42,637 bases of DNA from Candidatus Hatepunaea meridiana (GCA_030765125.1 JAVCDD010000271.1:1-42637), one strand, 5' to 3'; positions 17,563 to 26,894 are shown, counted from the first letter of the stretch. Made by a program: numbers and translations. The notes: a model not told the origin generated them from the sequence alone.

Positions 17563-18711
17563 GTGAACTTGAAAACTTCCAAACAGATATTAACATCTGC
17601 TATAATTGCAGCGATTAGTATTCTTATACTGAACGGCTGTCCCGGTCCAAGTGAACCGACTCCGACTCCGCCCCCTGAACGAGATATGACGGCAACGATT
17701 GATACAATCTGGGTAGTAGGTTCGGAACAATGGCATACTATTATGGTGCGCGTAAATCCACCGACACCTACCTATGGGCGTGAGATGCTTTGCCAGATAA
17801 GGAGCGAAGGGCTGTCAACGCACTTTCGGCTATACGACGATGGCAGCCTCGGGCGCTGGTTCGATGCCGCTGGATTTGCCGATTATATCAGCGGCGATCA
17901 ATTACCGGACAATGGCGTCTACACCCGGCGCGTCAATTCACTTTTCACAGGGCACGAGGGTGAATACAGCTTCAAATTCGGGCTTTCAGACGGTGAACCA
18001 CCCGATTCGCTTGAAATCATAATAACACTTCGTTATAACTCGACTCCGGAAATCAGTGAATTGAGTTATCCTGATTCTATTTATAGCGGTGAGGACAGTT
18101 TAATATTCAGCGCAATTGTAATTGATCCTGAAGGTGAAGATGATATTGCTTTTGTTGAAGTCGTGAATCTGGATTTGCAGAATACCGTTTATCCTATGAC
18201 GAGACTGGATGATTCAACTTATGTATGGTATAATGAGTCGCATATTGCTGCAGGATTACCAACCGGCTTGCATCCGTTTGTAATCAGAGCGGCTGATCAT
18301 TACCTTAATCAGAGTCAAGATGCTGTGTCGAGCAATACTTTGCCAATCTGGTTGGAAAACCTGCCCCCTCAGATAATAGAAATAGCCGGTCCCGATACGG
18401 TCGAGTTGCCGGTTGAAGGTACGAAGACATTTGAATATACGATTATTGTTTCTGAAGATCAGGATTTTAGCGATCTGGACAGCCTGCTATTGGAAATCAG
18501 AGATTCGCAGATTGTCAAGGCAAGGATTGTCTATTTTGACGATGGCGAACAGCCTGATTTAGTTGCGCTTGACGGTCGTTACCACGCCGGTTTCACGGTT
18601 GCTGATACTAATAAGACAGATGTTTATACATTCACATGGACACCAACAGACCGGTCGCCTCAGCGGGGAGAAGCGGTAAGTAGAACGCTTGTATTTGTTG
18701 CGCCGGAATAG
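17563..18711 (+). CDS. Lipoprotein with Ig-like / choice-of-anchor-type domains
   Basis: 382 residues. A lipoprotein signal with lipobox LNGC near residue 26, followed by a proline-rich linker (EPTPTPPPE). Two or three beta-sandwich segments follow, with the repeated calcium-style pattern DDGSLG ... DNGVYT and DDGEQPD ... DGRYHA, as seen in choice-of-anchor X domains. No enzymatic motif. The start is GTG at 17563 or TTG at 17569; no ATG is available before the signal. Probably attached to the outer membrane. Confidence 0.72.
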   Translation: MNLKTSKQILTSAIIAAISILILNGCPGPSEPTPTPPPERDMTATIDTIWVVGSEQWHTIMVRVNPPTPTYGREMLCQIRSEGLSTHFRLYDDGSLGRWFDAAGFADYISGDQLPDNGVYTRRVNSLFTGHEGEYSFKFGLSDGEPPDSLEIIITLRYNSTPEISELSYPDSIYSGEDSLIFSAIVIDPEGEDDIAFVEVVNLDLQNTVYPMTRLDDSTYVWYNESHIAAGLPTGLHPFVIRAADHYLNQSQDAVSSNTLPIWLENLPPQIIEIAGPDTVELPVEGTKTFEYTIIVSEDQDFSDLDSLLLEIRDSQIVKARIVYFDDGEQPDLVALDGRYHAGFTVADTNKTDVYTFTWTPTDRSPQRGEAVSRTLVFVAPE

Positions 18712-18879
18712 AACACGGATTTCGGTATTGTTATTGAGTAATTTATAGTAACACTTGATTTAACAAATACTGTGGCAAATTGAATACGATGATGAGGAAG
18801 ACGATTTCAATGACTGATATAGAAACACAGAGTTCTACAAAAGTTATATTTTATGTTGATGATAAGGGATTTGCTCCTA

Positions 18880-19165
18880 ATGAGTAAAACAAAAAGAACC
18901 GCAGATGCTATAGAGATAATCGAACATCGTTTGAAAGATGATCCGGAACTCGCCTTGATGGTAGAGGAAGAACGTCGCAAGCTTGGGATGGCGGAGAAAA
19001 TCAGGACGGCGCGCAACAAAGCCGGACTTACCCAAAAGGAGGTCGCAAGACGGACAGGATGCGCTCAATCGTCTATCGCTCGTTTGGAAAGCTGTGAGTA
19101 CGAACGTTTGTCGTAAGTATGCTCTTGAAAGTAACATCAGCCTTGAATTGCCGGATGTTTTTTGA
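18880..19165 (+). pseudogene. Frameshifted XRE-type helix-turn-helix antitoxin
   Basis: The reading frame from the ATG at 18880 gives MSKTKRTADA ... then IRTARNKAGLTQKEVARRTG and SSIARLES, a clear XRE (HigA-like) DNA-binding domain, and stops at 19116 after YERLS. The family's usual tail (RKYAxAL...) continues in another frame as CRKYALESNISLELPDVF to 19165. A small deletion near 19105-19115 explains this. No toxin gene is recognisable upstream. The DNA-binding part may still be made as a 78-residue protein. Confidence 0.7.
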
Positions 19166-19211
19166 TTTGGCACCGGTGAGGGAGTGAGAAAATTAGTCAA
19201 TTTAATAAAGA

Positions 19212-19246
19212 GATTGTTTCATCACTTCGTTCCATGCAAAACGTTG
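19212..19246. repeat. Second copy of the ttcatcacttcgttc repeat
   Basis: A 35-base segment nearly matching 17498-17532 (core gattgtttcatcacttcgtt). It lies about 75 bases upstream of the 19322 gene. Confidence 0.6.
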
Positions 19247-19321
19247 TGATTTTGCTTATAAAATCTTTTTCCACAATATAACCATACAACAATACAGCAA
19301 TAAAACTGTATATTAACAGGA

Positions 19322-20869
19322 ATGAACCTTATTAAACCAATATACATCATAGCAATATTAATCCTGCTGCTTGCCAATTTGGTAACCGCAGCCTACCAAC
19401 CGGGCAGTCATCAACTCGATGCGACTATTGAATTAGGAGGAAGGTTGCCATCGAACAGCATCATTGATATAAAGCCTCATAACTCAAGTCTCTGGCTTAG
19501 CACAGGCAGGGGATTAACTCAGTTACACCTCAATGCTCCCATCCCCGGTGGATGGAGTGTAATTAACGAGTCTGACGGCATCGGCAAGGGTGGAATATCC
19601 GCTCTGGTAGTGAATGATACTATCATCTGGGCGGCTACTGCATACAGTGAGAACACCGACCAGGGATGGCTGTCTGCCGGTGGAGGCGTCGGTTTTTCAA
19701 TGGATGAAGGGGAATCCTGGACTTGGATGCCTCAGCCGGTCGATGATAGGGATGAAACGCGGTATCATCCAACTACAACGCACATCCAGAATGTAACTTA
19801 TGATCTGGCGCTATCCGATTCCGCTGTTTGGATCACCAGTTATGCCGGTGGGTTGCGAAAGCTGCCTTATGGAGAATCAGAATGGGAGCTTGTCGTACCA
19901 GACACTATCTCATTTTGGCCCTCCAAGTTCCTGAATCATCGCTGTTTCAGTGTCGTATTTTATGAAGGTAATCTGTTTGTCGGTACCGCTAAGGGCGTAA
20001 ATCGTTCGACTGACGAAGGACTTTCGTGGACAAACTCCTGTCATAGACTGAACGATCCCTCGACATTGTCCGGTGACTTCATAACCGCGCTGGCAATTCA
20101 GGAAACCGACTGGAGTTATAACCTATGGGCGGCAAGCTGGAAAGCTGAAGGGGCAAACGAATACTACGGTGTTTCAGTAAGTTCTGATAATGGTGCAACA
20201 TGGCGTGTGGCGCTCTCGGATTCAACTTTACTGCCAAATGGCGAGTATGTTATAGATAAGTATCGTTCGTTAAAAGCACACAACTTCGCTTTCTCAGGTG
20301 ATATTGTCTATGTCGCTGCAGATAAAGGACTCTGGATCAGCCGTGATTGCGGTTATACTTGGGGTGAGGGACCTCTTAAGACAATCCATGATCCGACTAT
20401 TGGTGACACATTGGGGAATATTGATTTTTTCTCAGTCGCTCCGGTCGGTGACTCACTATGGATTGGGACAGACGATGGTCTTTCTGTCGGTTGGTGGAAT
20501 ACAGCCGACAGCACTTTTATCAGACGAATTCACCGGGCTCATCAACCGGCAGGTATGGGAGGTGAAGCAAATACTTATGCTTATCCTAATCCATTCTCGC
20601 CCTTGCGCGGTCATACAACCCGAATTCAGATCCCCGCAAATGGTCCAACAGACGTTACTTATGCAATCTATAATTTTGCGATGGAGAAGGTAATTGAAAT
20701 GGGAACGGTAACCCTTCCCGGTAGTGGGATCGGGAATATGACTGGTTACGGCGCAGTAACGTGGGACGGCAGGGACTTTCAGCAAAAGATAGTTGCCAAT
20801 GGTGTTTATTTCTATCGTGTTAAGGTTAACGATAATACCTGGTGGGGAAAGATTTTGGTGATTGACTGA
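19322..20869 (+). CDS. Secreted BNR/sialidase-like beta-propeller with T9SS sorting domain
   Basis: 515 residues. Signal peptide (IYIIAILILLLANLVTAA), then a beta-propeller with four Asp-box motifs: SMDEGESW, STDEGLSW, SSDNGATW, SRDCGYTW. No sialidase catalytic set is evident, so it is more likely structural or binding. The C-terminus YAYPNPFSPLRG ... WDGRDFQ ... GVYFYRVKVND ... GKILVID is a FlgD-like type IX sorting domain. Start ATG preceded by acagga. Confidence 0.86.
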   Translation: MNLIKPIYIIAILILLLANLVTAAYQPGSHQLDATIELGGRLPSNSIIDIKPHNSSLWLSTGRGLTQLHLNAPIPGGWSVINESDGIGKGGISALVVNDTIIWAATAYSENTDQGWLSAGGGVGFSMDEGESWTWMPQPVDDRDETRYHPTTTHIQNVTYDLALSDSAVWITSYAGGLRKLPYGESEWELVVPDTISFWPSKFLNHRCFSVVFYEGNLFVGTAKGVNRSTDEGLSWTNSCHRLNDPSTLSGDFITALAIQETDWSYNLWAASWKAEGANEYYGVSVSSDNGATWRVALSDSTLLPNGEYVIDKYRSLKAHNFAFSGDIVYVAADKGLWISRDCGYTWGEGPLKTIHDPTIGDTLGNIDFFSVAPVGDSLWIGTDDGLSVGWWNTADSTFIRRIHRAHQPAGMGGEANTYAYPNPFSPLRGHTTRIQIPANGPTDVTYAIYNFAMEKVIEMGTVTLPGSGIGNMTGYGAVTWDGRDFQQKIVANGVYFYRVKVNDNTWWGKILVID

Positions 20870-20886
20870 TTGACAGTGGAGGAATT

Positions 20887-21007
20887 AGTAGATGCGACAC
20901 TCTTGTCGCATAATGTTCCGTTAGGAACATAAACAGGTATGCCATTCATTGGAATTTGAGGATAATGCGGATTACGCAGATTATGCGACAAGAGTGTCGC
21001 ATCTACT
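20887..21007. repeat. Inverted pair of hairpins (gcgacactcttgtcgc family), second copy
   Basis: Perfect 28-bp arms 20887-20914 and 20980-21007. Each arm holds the self-complementary core gcgacactcttgtcgc found in 2960-3051; the interior differs. A diverged ggacaggagtgtcc motif of the related family follows at about 21021-21034. Confidence 0.85.
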
Positions 21008-21064
21008 GAAGAACAAGAGTCGGACAGGAGTGTCCAACCTCTGAAAATAAATATGGAATAATAA

Positions 21065-22042
21065 ATGCAATTATTGAATAAATTAATATTATATTTAACA
21101 ACATTTACACTAATAATTTGTTTTAGCTTTCAAGGGAACCTATATGCCGCTCAACCGGGACGTCAAGCAGGAGGTTTCCTCAGGCTTGGTCTGGGCGCTG
21201 ACCGGGTGGCTATGGGAGATTGCGGTGTGGCGTTAGTTGGTGCAGATATGAACTGGTATTATAATCCAGCAGGGCTGCCTTTCCAGAAGATGCGCCAAGC
21301 TTCGTTCAGTTACCGGTTTATGTCGCTGGATCGCAAGATAATGTACGCGGGATATTCTATGCCCCTGGAACCTCGCGCCGGTTTAGCAATTGGCATACTT
21401 CGAGCAGGCACAGATGATATTGATATGCGGGATTCTAACGGGAATCATATTGATTGGCTGTCTCACTCTGAAAACCTTATTCACGGTTCATTCGCCGTTC
21501 AACCGCACCCAAAGGTTGCCTTGGGTTTGTCAATTAAGTGGCTGATTAATGCTGTGCCAAACATTCTGGACAATGACAAGAACTTGTACGCTTATGGTAT
21601 GTCAGTTGACTTGGGGGCGCAGGTTGTCGTGTTACCTAATCTAAAGCTTGGATTGCAGATAAGAGACCTTGGCGCTACGTATTCATGGGAAACATCTGAG
21701 GTATGGGGAGATGAACTTGGCGCTACTGAAGATAATTTACCCATCTTGATCAGGTGTGGAGCTGCATGGGATCCTTTACCGATTATAACTGTTGCTTCAG
21801 ATATTATAATAGATCCAGAGCGCGCAGGCGACGACTCGGATGCAATAGAACCTCATTTCGGCATTGAATACAGACAGCCTCCTTTTACACTGCGCACCGG
21901 ATCGAATGGGAAAACCTTCACATTCGGGTTCGGGCTTGAACTGAACCTGAAAATCGGTAAGGCAAGGATGGATTATGCGGTTTATCTCGAAGATATTTCA
22001 CCTGATGATGCTCATCTTGTTAGTTGGGTGATTGAATTTTGA
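21065..22042 (+). CDS. PorV/PorQ-family outer-membrane protein
   Basis: 325 residues. Signal peptide ending LYAAQ, then GGFLRLGLGADRVAMGDCGVALVGAD, the N-terminal signature of the PorV/PorQ group of FadL-like beta-barrels, with NPAGL following. In T9SS organisms PorV shuttles cargo to the cell-surface attachment complex. Many FCB genomes carry several paralogues, so I do not assign it as PorV itself. The next gene is a paralogue about 130 bases downstream. Confidence 0.85.
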   Translation: MQLLNKLILYLTTFTLIICFSFQGNLYAAQPGRQAGGFLRLGLGADRVAMGDCGVALVGADMNWYYNPAGLPFQKMRQASFSYRFMSLDRKIMYAGYSMPLEPRAGLAIGILRAGTDDIDMRDSNGNHIDWLSHSENLIHGSFAVQPHPKVALGLSIKWLINAVPNILDNDKNLYAYGMSVDLGAQVVVLPNLKLGLQIRDLGATYSWETSEVWGDELGATEDNLPILIRCGAAWDPLPIITVASDIIIDPERAGDDSDAIEPHFGIEYRQPPFTLRTGSNGKTFTFGFGLELNLKIGKARMDYAVYLEDISPDDAHLVSWVIEF

Positions 22043-22080
22043 TTTCACCACAAAGATGCGAAGTATGAAGACTAATCCGC

Positions 22081-22143
22081 TGTCAGGGCGCCGCCCCTGA
22101 CAGAAACGCTCCCGACAATGCTTTCAACCGCGGTGGGTTGACA
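22081..22143. repeat. Two hairpin repeats (tgtcag and gtcaacc types)
   Basis: tgtcagggcgccgcccctgaca at 22081-22102 is a near-perfect hairpin. ttcaaccgcggtgggttgaca at about 22122-22143 is an inverted copy of the gtcaacccaccgcggttgac repeat at 28909-29015. Both lie between the PorV/PorQ paralogues. Confidence 0.75.
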
Positions 22144-22169
22144 GCGGAAGTTCTATTTTTAAGGAAATT

Positions 22170-23057
22170 TTGAAGAAACTGAAATACATACTACTTATTA
22201 CAATCGCTGTATTTACAATAACCAGCAACGTATCCGCCGATTATAACAGCAATAGCATCCTATTCGTGAACATCCCCAATGGCGCTCGTGAGACTGCTAT
22301 GGGTGAGACGGGTGTAAGTCATTCACATGGCGGTTCTGCAGCCTGGTGGAATCCGGCTTTCCTGGCAACGGATAACAGCGAAATCGAGTTTCAGATATTT
22401 CGTCGGATATTAGACGCCAAAGGCAGCTTCGGCAGTGCCCGCTTTACAACAAGCTGGGGTGGATTTGGCGTATATTACTTCAATCAAGGTATGAATGATT
22501 TCGAAGCTCGCGATCGTCCCGGACCTTCTCAGGGATCTTTTTCCGTACATCAGACGTTGTTTGCCGGGGGAATTGCATTCAGGATGAAGCAGAATATTAA
22601 GATTGGTATGGTCTGTAAAACGGCGCTTGATGATATCTACGGTGACAGAAACGATGGCGATTATGCCCTTGATTTCGGTGTTGGATGGAGTATGGAAGGC
22701 TGGTCTGTGGGCGCTGCAATTGCAAATATGGAGTTAAATAACGATTCGTATAATCCATTTCCAACCTCGCAACGAGCAGGAGTTTCGTATCGCAGACAAA
22801 TCAATCAATTTGATGTGTTAGTATCCGGTGAAGGTTTTAACGTTCTCGATGGAGATAATTACTTCCATTTTGGAGTTGAAGCCGGATGGATGAATACCCT
22901 ATTCCTGCGTGGTGGATATATGATCGGTCACGACAGCCGTAACGTCAGTTTCGGAACCGGTGTTAAGCTCAAACGCTACAGCGCAGATATTTCGATTACA
23001 CCGTTCAGCAATGAATTGGGAACTGTTTGGCGCTGTGGGTTAGGGATTGCAATCTGA
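22170..23057 (+). CDS. PorV/PorQ-family outer-membrane protein (second)
   Basis: 295 residues. Signal peptide (ITIAVFTITSNVSA), then FVNIPNGARETAMGETGVSHSHGG and WWNPAFLA, again the PorV/PorQ pattern. A beta-rich barrel ends in WRCGLGIAI, a typical outer-membrane terminus. The start is TTG with AAGGA five bases upstream; no suitable ATG exists. It probably works in cargo handling or attachment for type IX secretion. Confidence 0.82.
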   Translation: MKKLKYILLITIAVFTITSNVSADYNSNSILFVNIPNGARETAMGETGVSHSHGGSAAWWNPAFLATDNSEIEFQIFRRILDAKGSFGSARFTTSWGGFGVYYFNQGMNDFEARDRPGPSQGSFSVHQTLFAGGIAFRMKQNIKIGMVCKTALDDIYGDRNDGDYALDFGVGWSMEGWSVGAAIANMELNNDSYNPFPTSQRAGVSYRRQINQFDVLVSGEGFNVLDGDNYFHFGVEAGWMNTLFLRGGYMIGHDSRNVSFGTGVKLKRYSADISITPFSNELGTVWRCGLGIAI

Positions 23058-23069
23058 TTTAGTTAAAAA

Positions 23070-23094
23070 CCCGGTTTCGGAGAAACCAGGCTAC
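23070..23094. repeat. cccggtttc hairpin repeat
   Basis: The segment cccggtttcggagaaacc is an inverted copy of the repeat at 32763-32787. Both copies are followed or preceded by a conserved gtag/ctac end. Confidence 0.7.
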
Positions 23095-23155
23095 GACTAC
23101 TGTATTGTTAATCAACAATACAGCAATACAACAATAAAGCAATAAAGTATTCATT

Positions 23156-23377
23156 ATGCAGAAATGGGAATATCTATGTGTCGAGGGACACCATTCTTCC
23201 AATAAGAAGATAGCAGTAACTCGAGAGAACTTCAATCTCGTTGAAGGAAGACCAAGCATCGTCGATTATCTTAATAAGCTTGGCGCTGAAGGTTGGGAAC
23301 TGGTTGGCAGCTTCGCAGGTGAATATGGGGAAACGAAAACCAGTTATTATTTTTTGAAAAGGGAGAATAGTCTTTAG
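23156..23377 (+). CDS. DUF4177-like small protein
   Basis: 73 residues with WEYLCVEG at the start and LNKLGAEGWELVGS in the second half, the pattern of the DUF4177 family of small proteins of unknown function. No signal or membrane segment, so probably cytoplasmic. It lies alone between the PorV/PorQ genes and the dehydrogenase gene. Confidence 0.75.
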   Translation: MQKWEYLCVEGHHSSNKKIAVTRENFNLVEGRPSIVDYLNKLGAEGWELVGSFAGEYGETKTSYYFLKRENSL

Positions 23378-23535
23378 TCTTTGGTCTTTAGTTGTATCGA
23401 CAAATAAGGTTGTAATACACTCTAACCTACCGGAAGACGAGGTCTTTTGCCAATCGATCGTTCCGTATGTTACAGTTTCGTATCCTTATTACCAAGCCCT
23501 AAAGACAAAAGACTACAAAAAAAACAAGAAAAACA

Positions 23536-24651
23536 ATGTCCAAATATCGTATAGCCTGGCTTCCCGGAGACGGCGTCGGAAATGATGTGATGGAAGCTGC
23601 GCGTATCGTACTTGATAAACTCAAGTTTGATGCCGAATATATTCACGGCGACATCGGCTGGGAATTCTGGAAATCAGAAGGCGATCCTCTGCCGCAAAGA
23701 ACTATTGATCTATTTAAAGAAACGGATTGCTGCCTTTTCGGAGCGATCACATCCAAGCCTCGTGATGAAGCCACAGAGGAACTCGATCCTGAATTACAGG
23801 GTAAGGGTTTTGAATACTTCAGCCCTATCGTCAGACTGCGCCAGGAACTGAGCCTGCACACCAATATGCGTCCCTGCAAGGCATATCCCGGCAACCCGCT
23901 AAACTACCGGGACGGGATTGATCTGGTGATATTCCGCGAGAACTCTGAAGGGCTCTACTCCGGCATAGAATTTCATCCTTTCCCTGATGAGGTTCGCCGT
24001 GCGCTTGAAATACATCCGAAGATGAGACGCTTCGGAGGAATTTCCGGTGATGATATTGCTTTCTCAAGCCGTATTATGACGCGCCGCGCTTGTGAACGGA
24101 TTGCGCTAAATGCATTTGAGTTCGCGAGAAAGCATAACCGTCGTTCGGTTACGATTGTCGACAAGCCTAATGTCCTTCGGGAAACCGGTGGACTAATGAT
24201 ACGTTCAGCGCGCAAGGTGGCAAAGGACTATCCCGATATTCCGATGTGGGAAACCAACATTGACGCTCAATGTATGTGGCTGGTCAAGAATCCGGAAGAT
24301 TACGACGTGTTGGTAGCAGAGAATATGTTCGGTGATATTATTTCTGATCTGGCAGCGCAGTTGGTCGGTGGGCTTGGTTTTGCATCATCAGGGAATATCG
24401 GTGATAACTATGCAGTGTTCGAACCGACACATGGATCTGCGCCAAAATATGCCGGTAAATACAAAGTAAACCCAATGGCAATGCTGCTCACCGTCAAGAT
24501 GATGCTGGACTGGTTGAATGAAGCCCATATGGCAGAACGGCTCGAGGGAACAATTGCTCGAGTAATAAGCGAATGTAAAGTCAGGACTTATGATATGGGA
24601 GGGGATGCTACTACGCTTGAAATGGCAAATGCAGTGGCGGGGTATTTGTAA
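23536..24651 (+). CDS. Isocitrate/isopropylmalate dehydrogenase family protein
   Basis: 371 residues. LPGDGVGNDVME at the N-terminus, RENSEGLYSGIE, DDIAFSSRIMTRRACERIA and the metal-binding region ENMFGDIISDLAA identify the beta-decarboxylating dehydrogenase family. EPTHGSAPKYAG has K304-Y305 where NAD enzymes usually carry Asp-Ile; in E. coli isocitrate dehydrogenase Lys-Tyr contacts the NADP phosphate, so NADP use is inferred. The usual xHKANVL loop reads VDKPNVLRETGG, which is odd. Substrate (isocitrate, isopropylmalate or homoisocitrate) cannot be fixed from sequence alone. Confidence 0.85.
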   Translation: MSKYRIAWLPGDGVGNDVMEAARIVLDKLKFDAEYIHGDIGWEFWKSEGDPLPQRTIDLFKETDCCLFGAITSKPRDEATEELDPELQGKGFEYFSPIVRLRQELSLHTNMRPCKAYPGNPLNYRDGIDLVIFRENSEGLYSGIEFHPFPDEVRRALEIHPKMRRFGGISGDDIAFSSRIMTRRACERIALNAFEFARKHNRRSVTIVDKPNVLRETGGLMIRSARKVAKDYPDIPMWETNIDAQCMWLVKNPEDYDVLVAENMFGDIISDLAAQLVGGLGFASSGNIGDNYAVFEPTHGSAPKYAGKYKVNPMAMLLTVKMMLDWLNEAHMAERLEGTIARVISECKVRTYDMGGDATTLEMANAVAGYL

Positions 24652-24655
24652 AAAG

Positions 24656-24702
24656 AGTCTTTTGTCTTTAGGCTTTAGGCAAAAGACTAAAGACAAAAGA
24701 CT
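24656..24702. repeat. agtcttttgtctttag inverted repeat
   Basis: Perfect 16-base arms at 24656-24671 and 24687-24702. Related but irregular agtcttt/aaagact strings flank the dehydrogenase gene on the other side (about 23370-23395 and 23498-23515). It could act as a terminator hairpin for the dehydrogenase gene. Confidence 0.65.
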
Positions 24703-24710
24703 AAAGACTT

Positions 24711-25301
24711 ATGAAGCCCGAAATAATACTATCAATATTTATTGCTTGTATCCTCACAGGCTGTGATTTGTTTACAACTCGGACGCCTGAAGAGCCAGAA
24801 GAGGGTACTAACATTGAATGGCAGTTTCCGCACACACCTCGCCTTGTCGCTGAAAACCTTGAAGTCGCAGTCGGACGCCGTTCCAGTGTTGATTATATGA
24901 AATCCTTAATAACCGGAAATGCTGATATACCGGAATTCATCTTCGAGGCTGATCCGAACACCAAGTCGAACAATCCGGGACTATTCGATGATTGGGATAT
25001 CGAATGCGAGAGGAGTTTTATTCAGTCCTTATTCAGCCCATCAAATCTACCTCTTGACTCGCTGGCAGAATTGACGATAGAATTAACCCGGGAACCAATT
25101 CCGATGGGCGATTCGGCTGGTCTTTCTGCGGAGTACAATTTGTATTTAGGACATACGCGTGATACGGCGCCACGACAGATGCAGGGGCAACTCAGCTTCA
25201 GGCTTAGACGAGAGGAGGATGGCGGGTGGTATATACAGTATTGGCAGGATGAACGCATCGGTGGGAGTCAATGCTGGAGTGATCTTAAGGTGGAATTTTA
25301 G
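24711..25301 (+). CDS. Lipoprotein, unknown function
   Basis: 196 residues. Lipobox LTGC at about residues 15-18 (IFIACILTGCDLF), then a domain whose end (LSFRLRREEDGGWYIQYWQDE) resembles that of the next gene. The overall length and the ENLEVAVGRRSSVDYMKSL opening helix suggest an NTF2-like or SnoaL-like fold; this is an inference. Probably a diverged paralogue of the 25435-25935 product. Confidence 0.7.
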   Translation: MKPEIILSIFIACILTGCDLFTTRTPEEPEEGTNIEWQFPHTPRLVAENLEVAVGRRSSVDYMKSLITGNADIPEFIFEADPNTKSNNPGLFDDWDIECERSFIQSLFSPSNLPLDSLAELTIELTREPIPMGDSAGLSAEYNLYLGHTRDTAPRQMQGQLSFRLRREEDGGWYIQYWQDERIGGSQCWSDLKVEF

Positions 25302-25341
25302 TGACGTATGCGTCGTCCCCGCCTGCGAACTAACAAGCACG

Positions 25342-25366
25342 GTAGCGTAGGCGTCTCTGCCTGCGG
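25342..25366. repeat. gtaggcgtctctgcctgc hairpin repeat
   Basis: gtagcgtaggcgtctctgcc with a cgtaggc/gcctgcg stem (one wobble pair). Inverted copies lie at 5486-5510 and 26991-27014. Confidence 0.7.
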
Positions 25367-25434
25367 ATTAACACGATGACTTCGTAAGCACAGAGGCTTA
25401 CGTTGCCACCTTCGATTCCTTTTCAAATGATCCT

Positions 25435-25935
25435 ATGAATCCTTCAAACCGTTTCATAATCATTAGCATTATTACTGCTTTCATTACAACAAGCTGCCTC
25501 AACCCATTTGCACCGGTTGAAGGGGATGTTGGTCAAAGAATCTGGAGCGATCAAGGCAGCATAGGCGGATTGTTGGATAACTTTGCTCTTGCCTATGATT
25601 ATCGCGATTCACTACGTTATGCCGATTGCCTGGATGAATCGTTCATATTTCATTATTATGACATAGTTAACGGGCATTTTGACCGCTGGTTTCGCGAGAC
25701 CGACCTAAAAGCTACGGGCAGAATGTTCAAAGCCTTTGACAATATAGACCTGGAATGGAATCTGGTGCCGGATTACGTCGATACATTCAGCCAGCCTGAT
25801 ATTGACCTCGATTTTATAGTCAGATTCAATCTGACGCTTGGCAATGAAGTTCCGTTAATGGGTTATGCTCGATTTATTGCCCGTAAAGGAGTCGACGGTC
25901 GTTTCCGAATTATTTCATGGCGTGATGACTTTTAA
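25435..25935 (+). CDS. Lipoprotein, possible NTF2-like fold
   Basis: 166 residues. Lipobox TTSC (ITAFITTSCLNPF), then GGLLDNFALAYDYRDSLRYADCL, an N-terminal helix pattern like NTF2/SnoaL-like proteins, and a C-terminal strand FIARKGVDGRFRIISWRDD. Same layout as the 24711 product. The stop overlaps the next start (TAATG), so it is translationally coupled to the YibQ-like gene. Confidence 0.72.
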   Translation: MNPSNRFIIISIITAFITTSCLNPFAPVEGDVGQRIWSDQGSIGGLLDNFALAYDYRDSLRYADCLDESFIFHYYDIVNGHFDRWFRETDLKATGRMFKAFDNIDLEWNLVPDYVDTFSQPDIDLDFIVRFNLTLGNEVPLMGYARFIARKGVDGRFRIISWRDDF

Positions 25936-26879
25936 TGGTCAAACAAACGAAATCAAATAGGAGACAAACCAGAATATACCAGCGTTTCAGTATAATTATT
26001 GCGATTATTGTAATCCTGTTTGTTTGTTGGTTTTATCTTATACGCTCACCGGAAATTGCAGAAGAACCTTCGTATATTGATTTTTCAGCGCCAGAGTATC
26101 TTGAGTCCGATTCGAAGTGTGATACTATCGAATCTGAGCTTAGGGATGATAATGTACCATCGTCTGAACATCCTTGGGTTGCAATTATTATTGATGATTT
26201 CGGACCACCGGGCACGGCTAAAGTCATTAAAGGCTTTTTAAAACTCCCGTTTGATTTAACCTTCTCAATCATCCCCGGCAACCGGAAATCGCTGTCAATC
26301 GGAAAGACAATAAACGATGCCGGTGGTGAAGTTATCATTCACCTGCCTATGGAACCAATTGAATTAACAGCGATGGGTGAACGGGATATGATTATGACAG
26401 ATATTGATTCTACCCGTCTAAAAGTAATACTGGATCGTGTGACAACTGAATTTCCTTACGCCGTCGGTATGAATAATCACATGGGATCTCGAGCTACTTC
26501 AGATGATAGGTTGATGAATATGTTAGCAGTAGAATTGAAAGAACGCAACCTGATCTTCATTGACAGTCGAACCGTACCAAACAGTAGAGCCTTGCCGGCT
26601 ATGAAATCTGTCGGTGTTCCGGCATTGGGCAGAGATGTATTTCTCGATAATTATCGGGATGTAGAGAATATACAACGGCAGATTAATGCCTTGCTTAAGG
26701 TTGCCGACCGTCGTGGTTGGGCAATCGGAATTGGTCATGCGAATAAAGTGAATTTAGAAGCGTTGACCGAGGCGATTCCAATAATTGAGGCATCGGATGT
26801 TAAATTCGTAACGGTTAGCGCTTTGATAAATGGAGTTGGGAAGAAAAATAGCGAAGGACGAAGAGCGAATAACGAATAA
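25935..26879 (+). CDS. Divergent polysaccharide deacetylase (YibQ family)
   Basis: 314 residues. N-terminal membrane segment (about 18-36) and a periplasmic domain from WVAIIIDDFG (D87/D88). HLPMEP and NNHMGSRAT supply the His residues of the divergent polysaccharide deacetylase fold; LIFIDSRTV, GRDVFLDN and IGIGHANK complete the family set. Substrate unknown; related proteins are thought to act on cell-envelope polysaccharide. Start codon ATG overlaps the upstream stop. Confidence 0.88.
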   Translation: MVKQTKSNRRQTRIYQRFSIIIAIIVILFVCWFYLIRSPEIAEEPSYIDFSAPEYLESDSKCDTIESELRDDNVPSSEHPWVAIIIDDFGPPGTAKVIKGFLKLPFDLTFSIIPGNRKSLSIGKTINDAGGEVIIHLPMEPIELTAMGERDMIMTDIDSTRLKVILDRVTTEFPYAVGMNNHMGSRATSDDRLMNMLAVELKERNLIFIDSRTVPNSRALPAMKSVGVPALGRDVFLDNYRDVENIQRQINALLKVADRRGWAIGIGHANKVNLEALTEAIPIIEASDVKFVTVSALINGVGKKNSEGRRANNE

Positions 26880-26894
26880 AACAACTGGAGTGTC

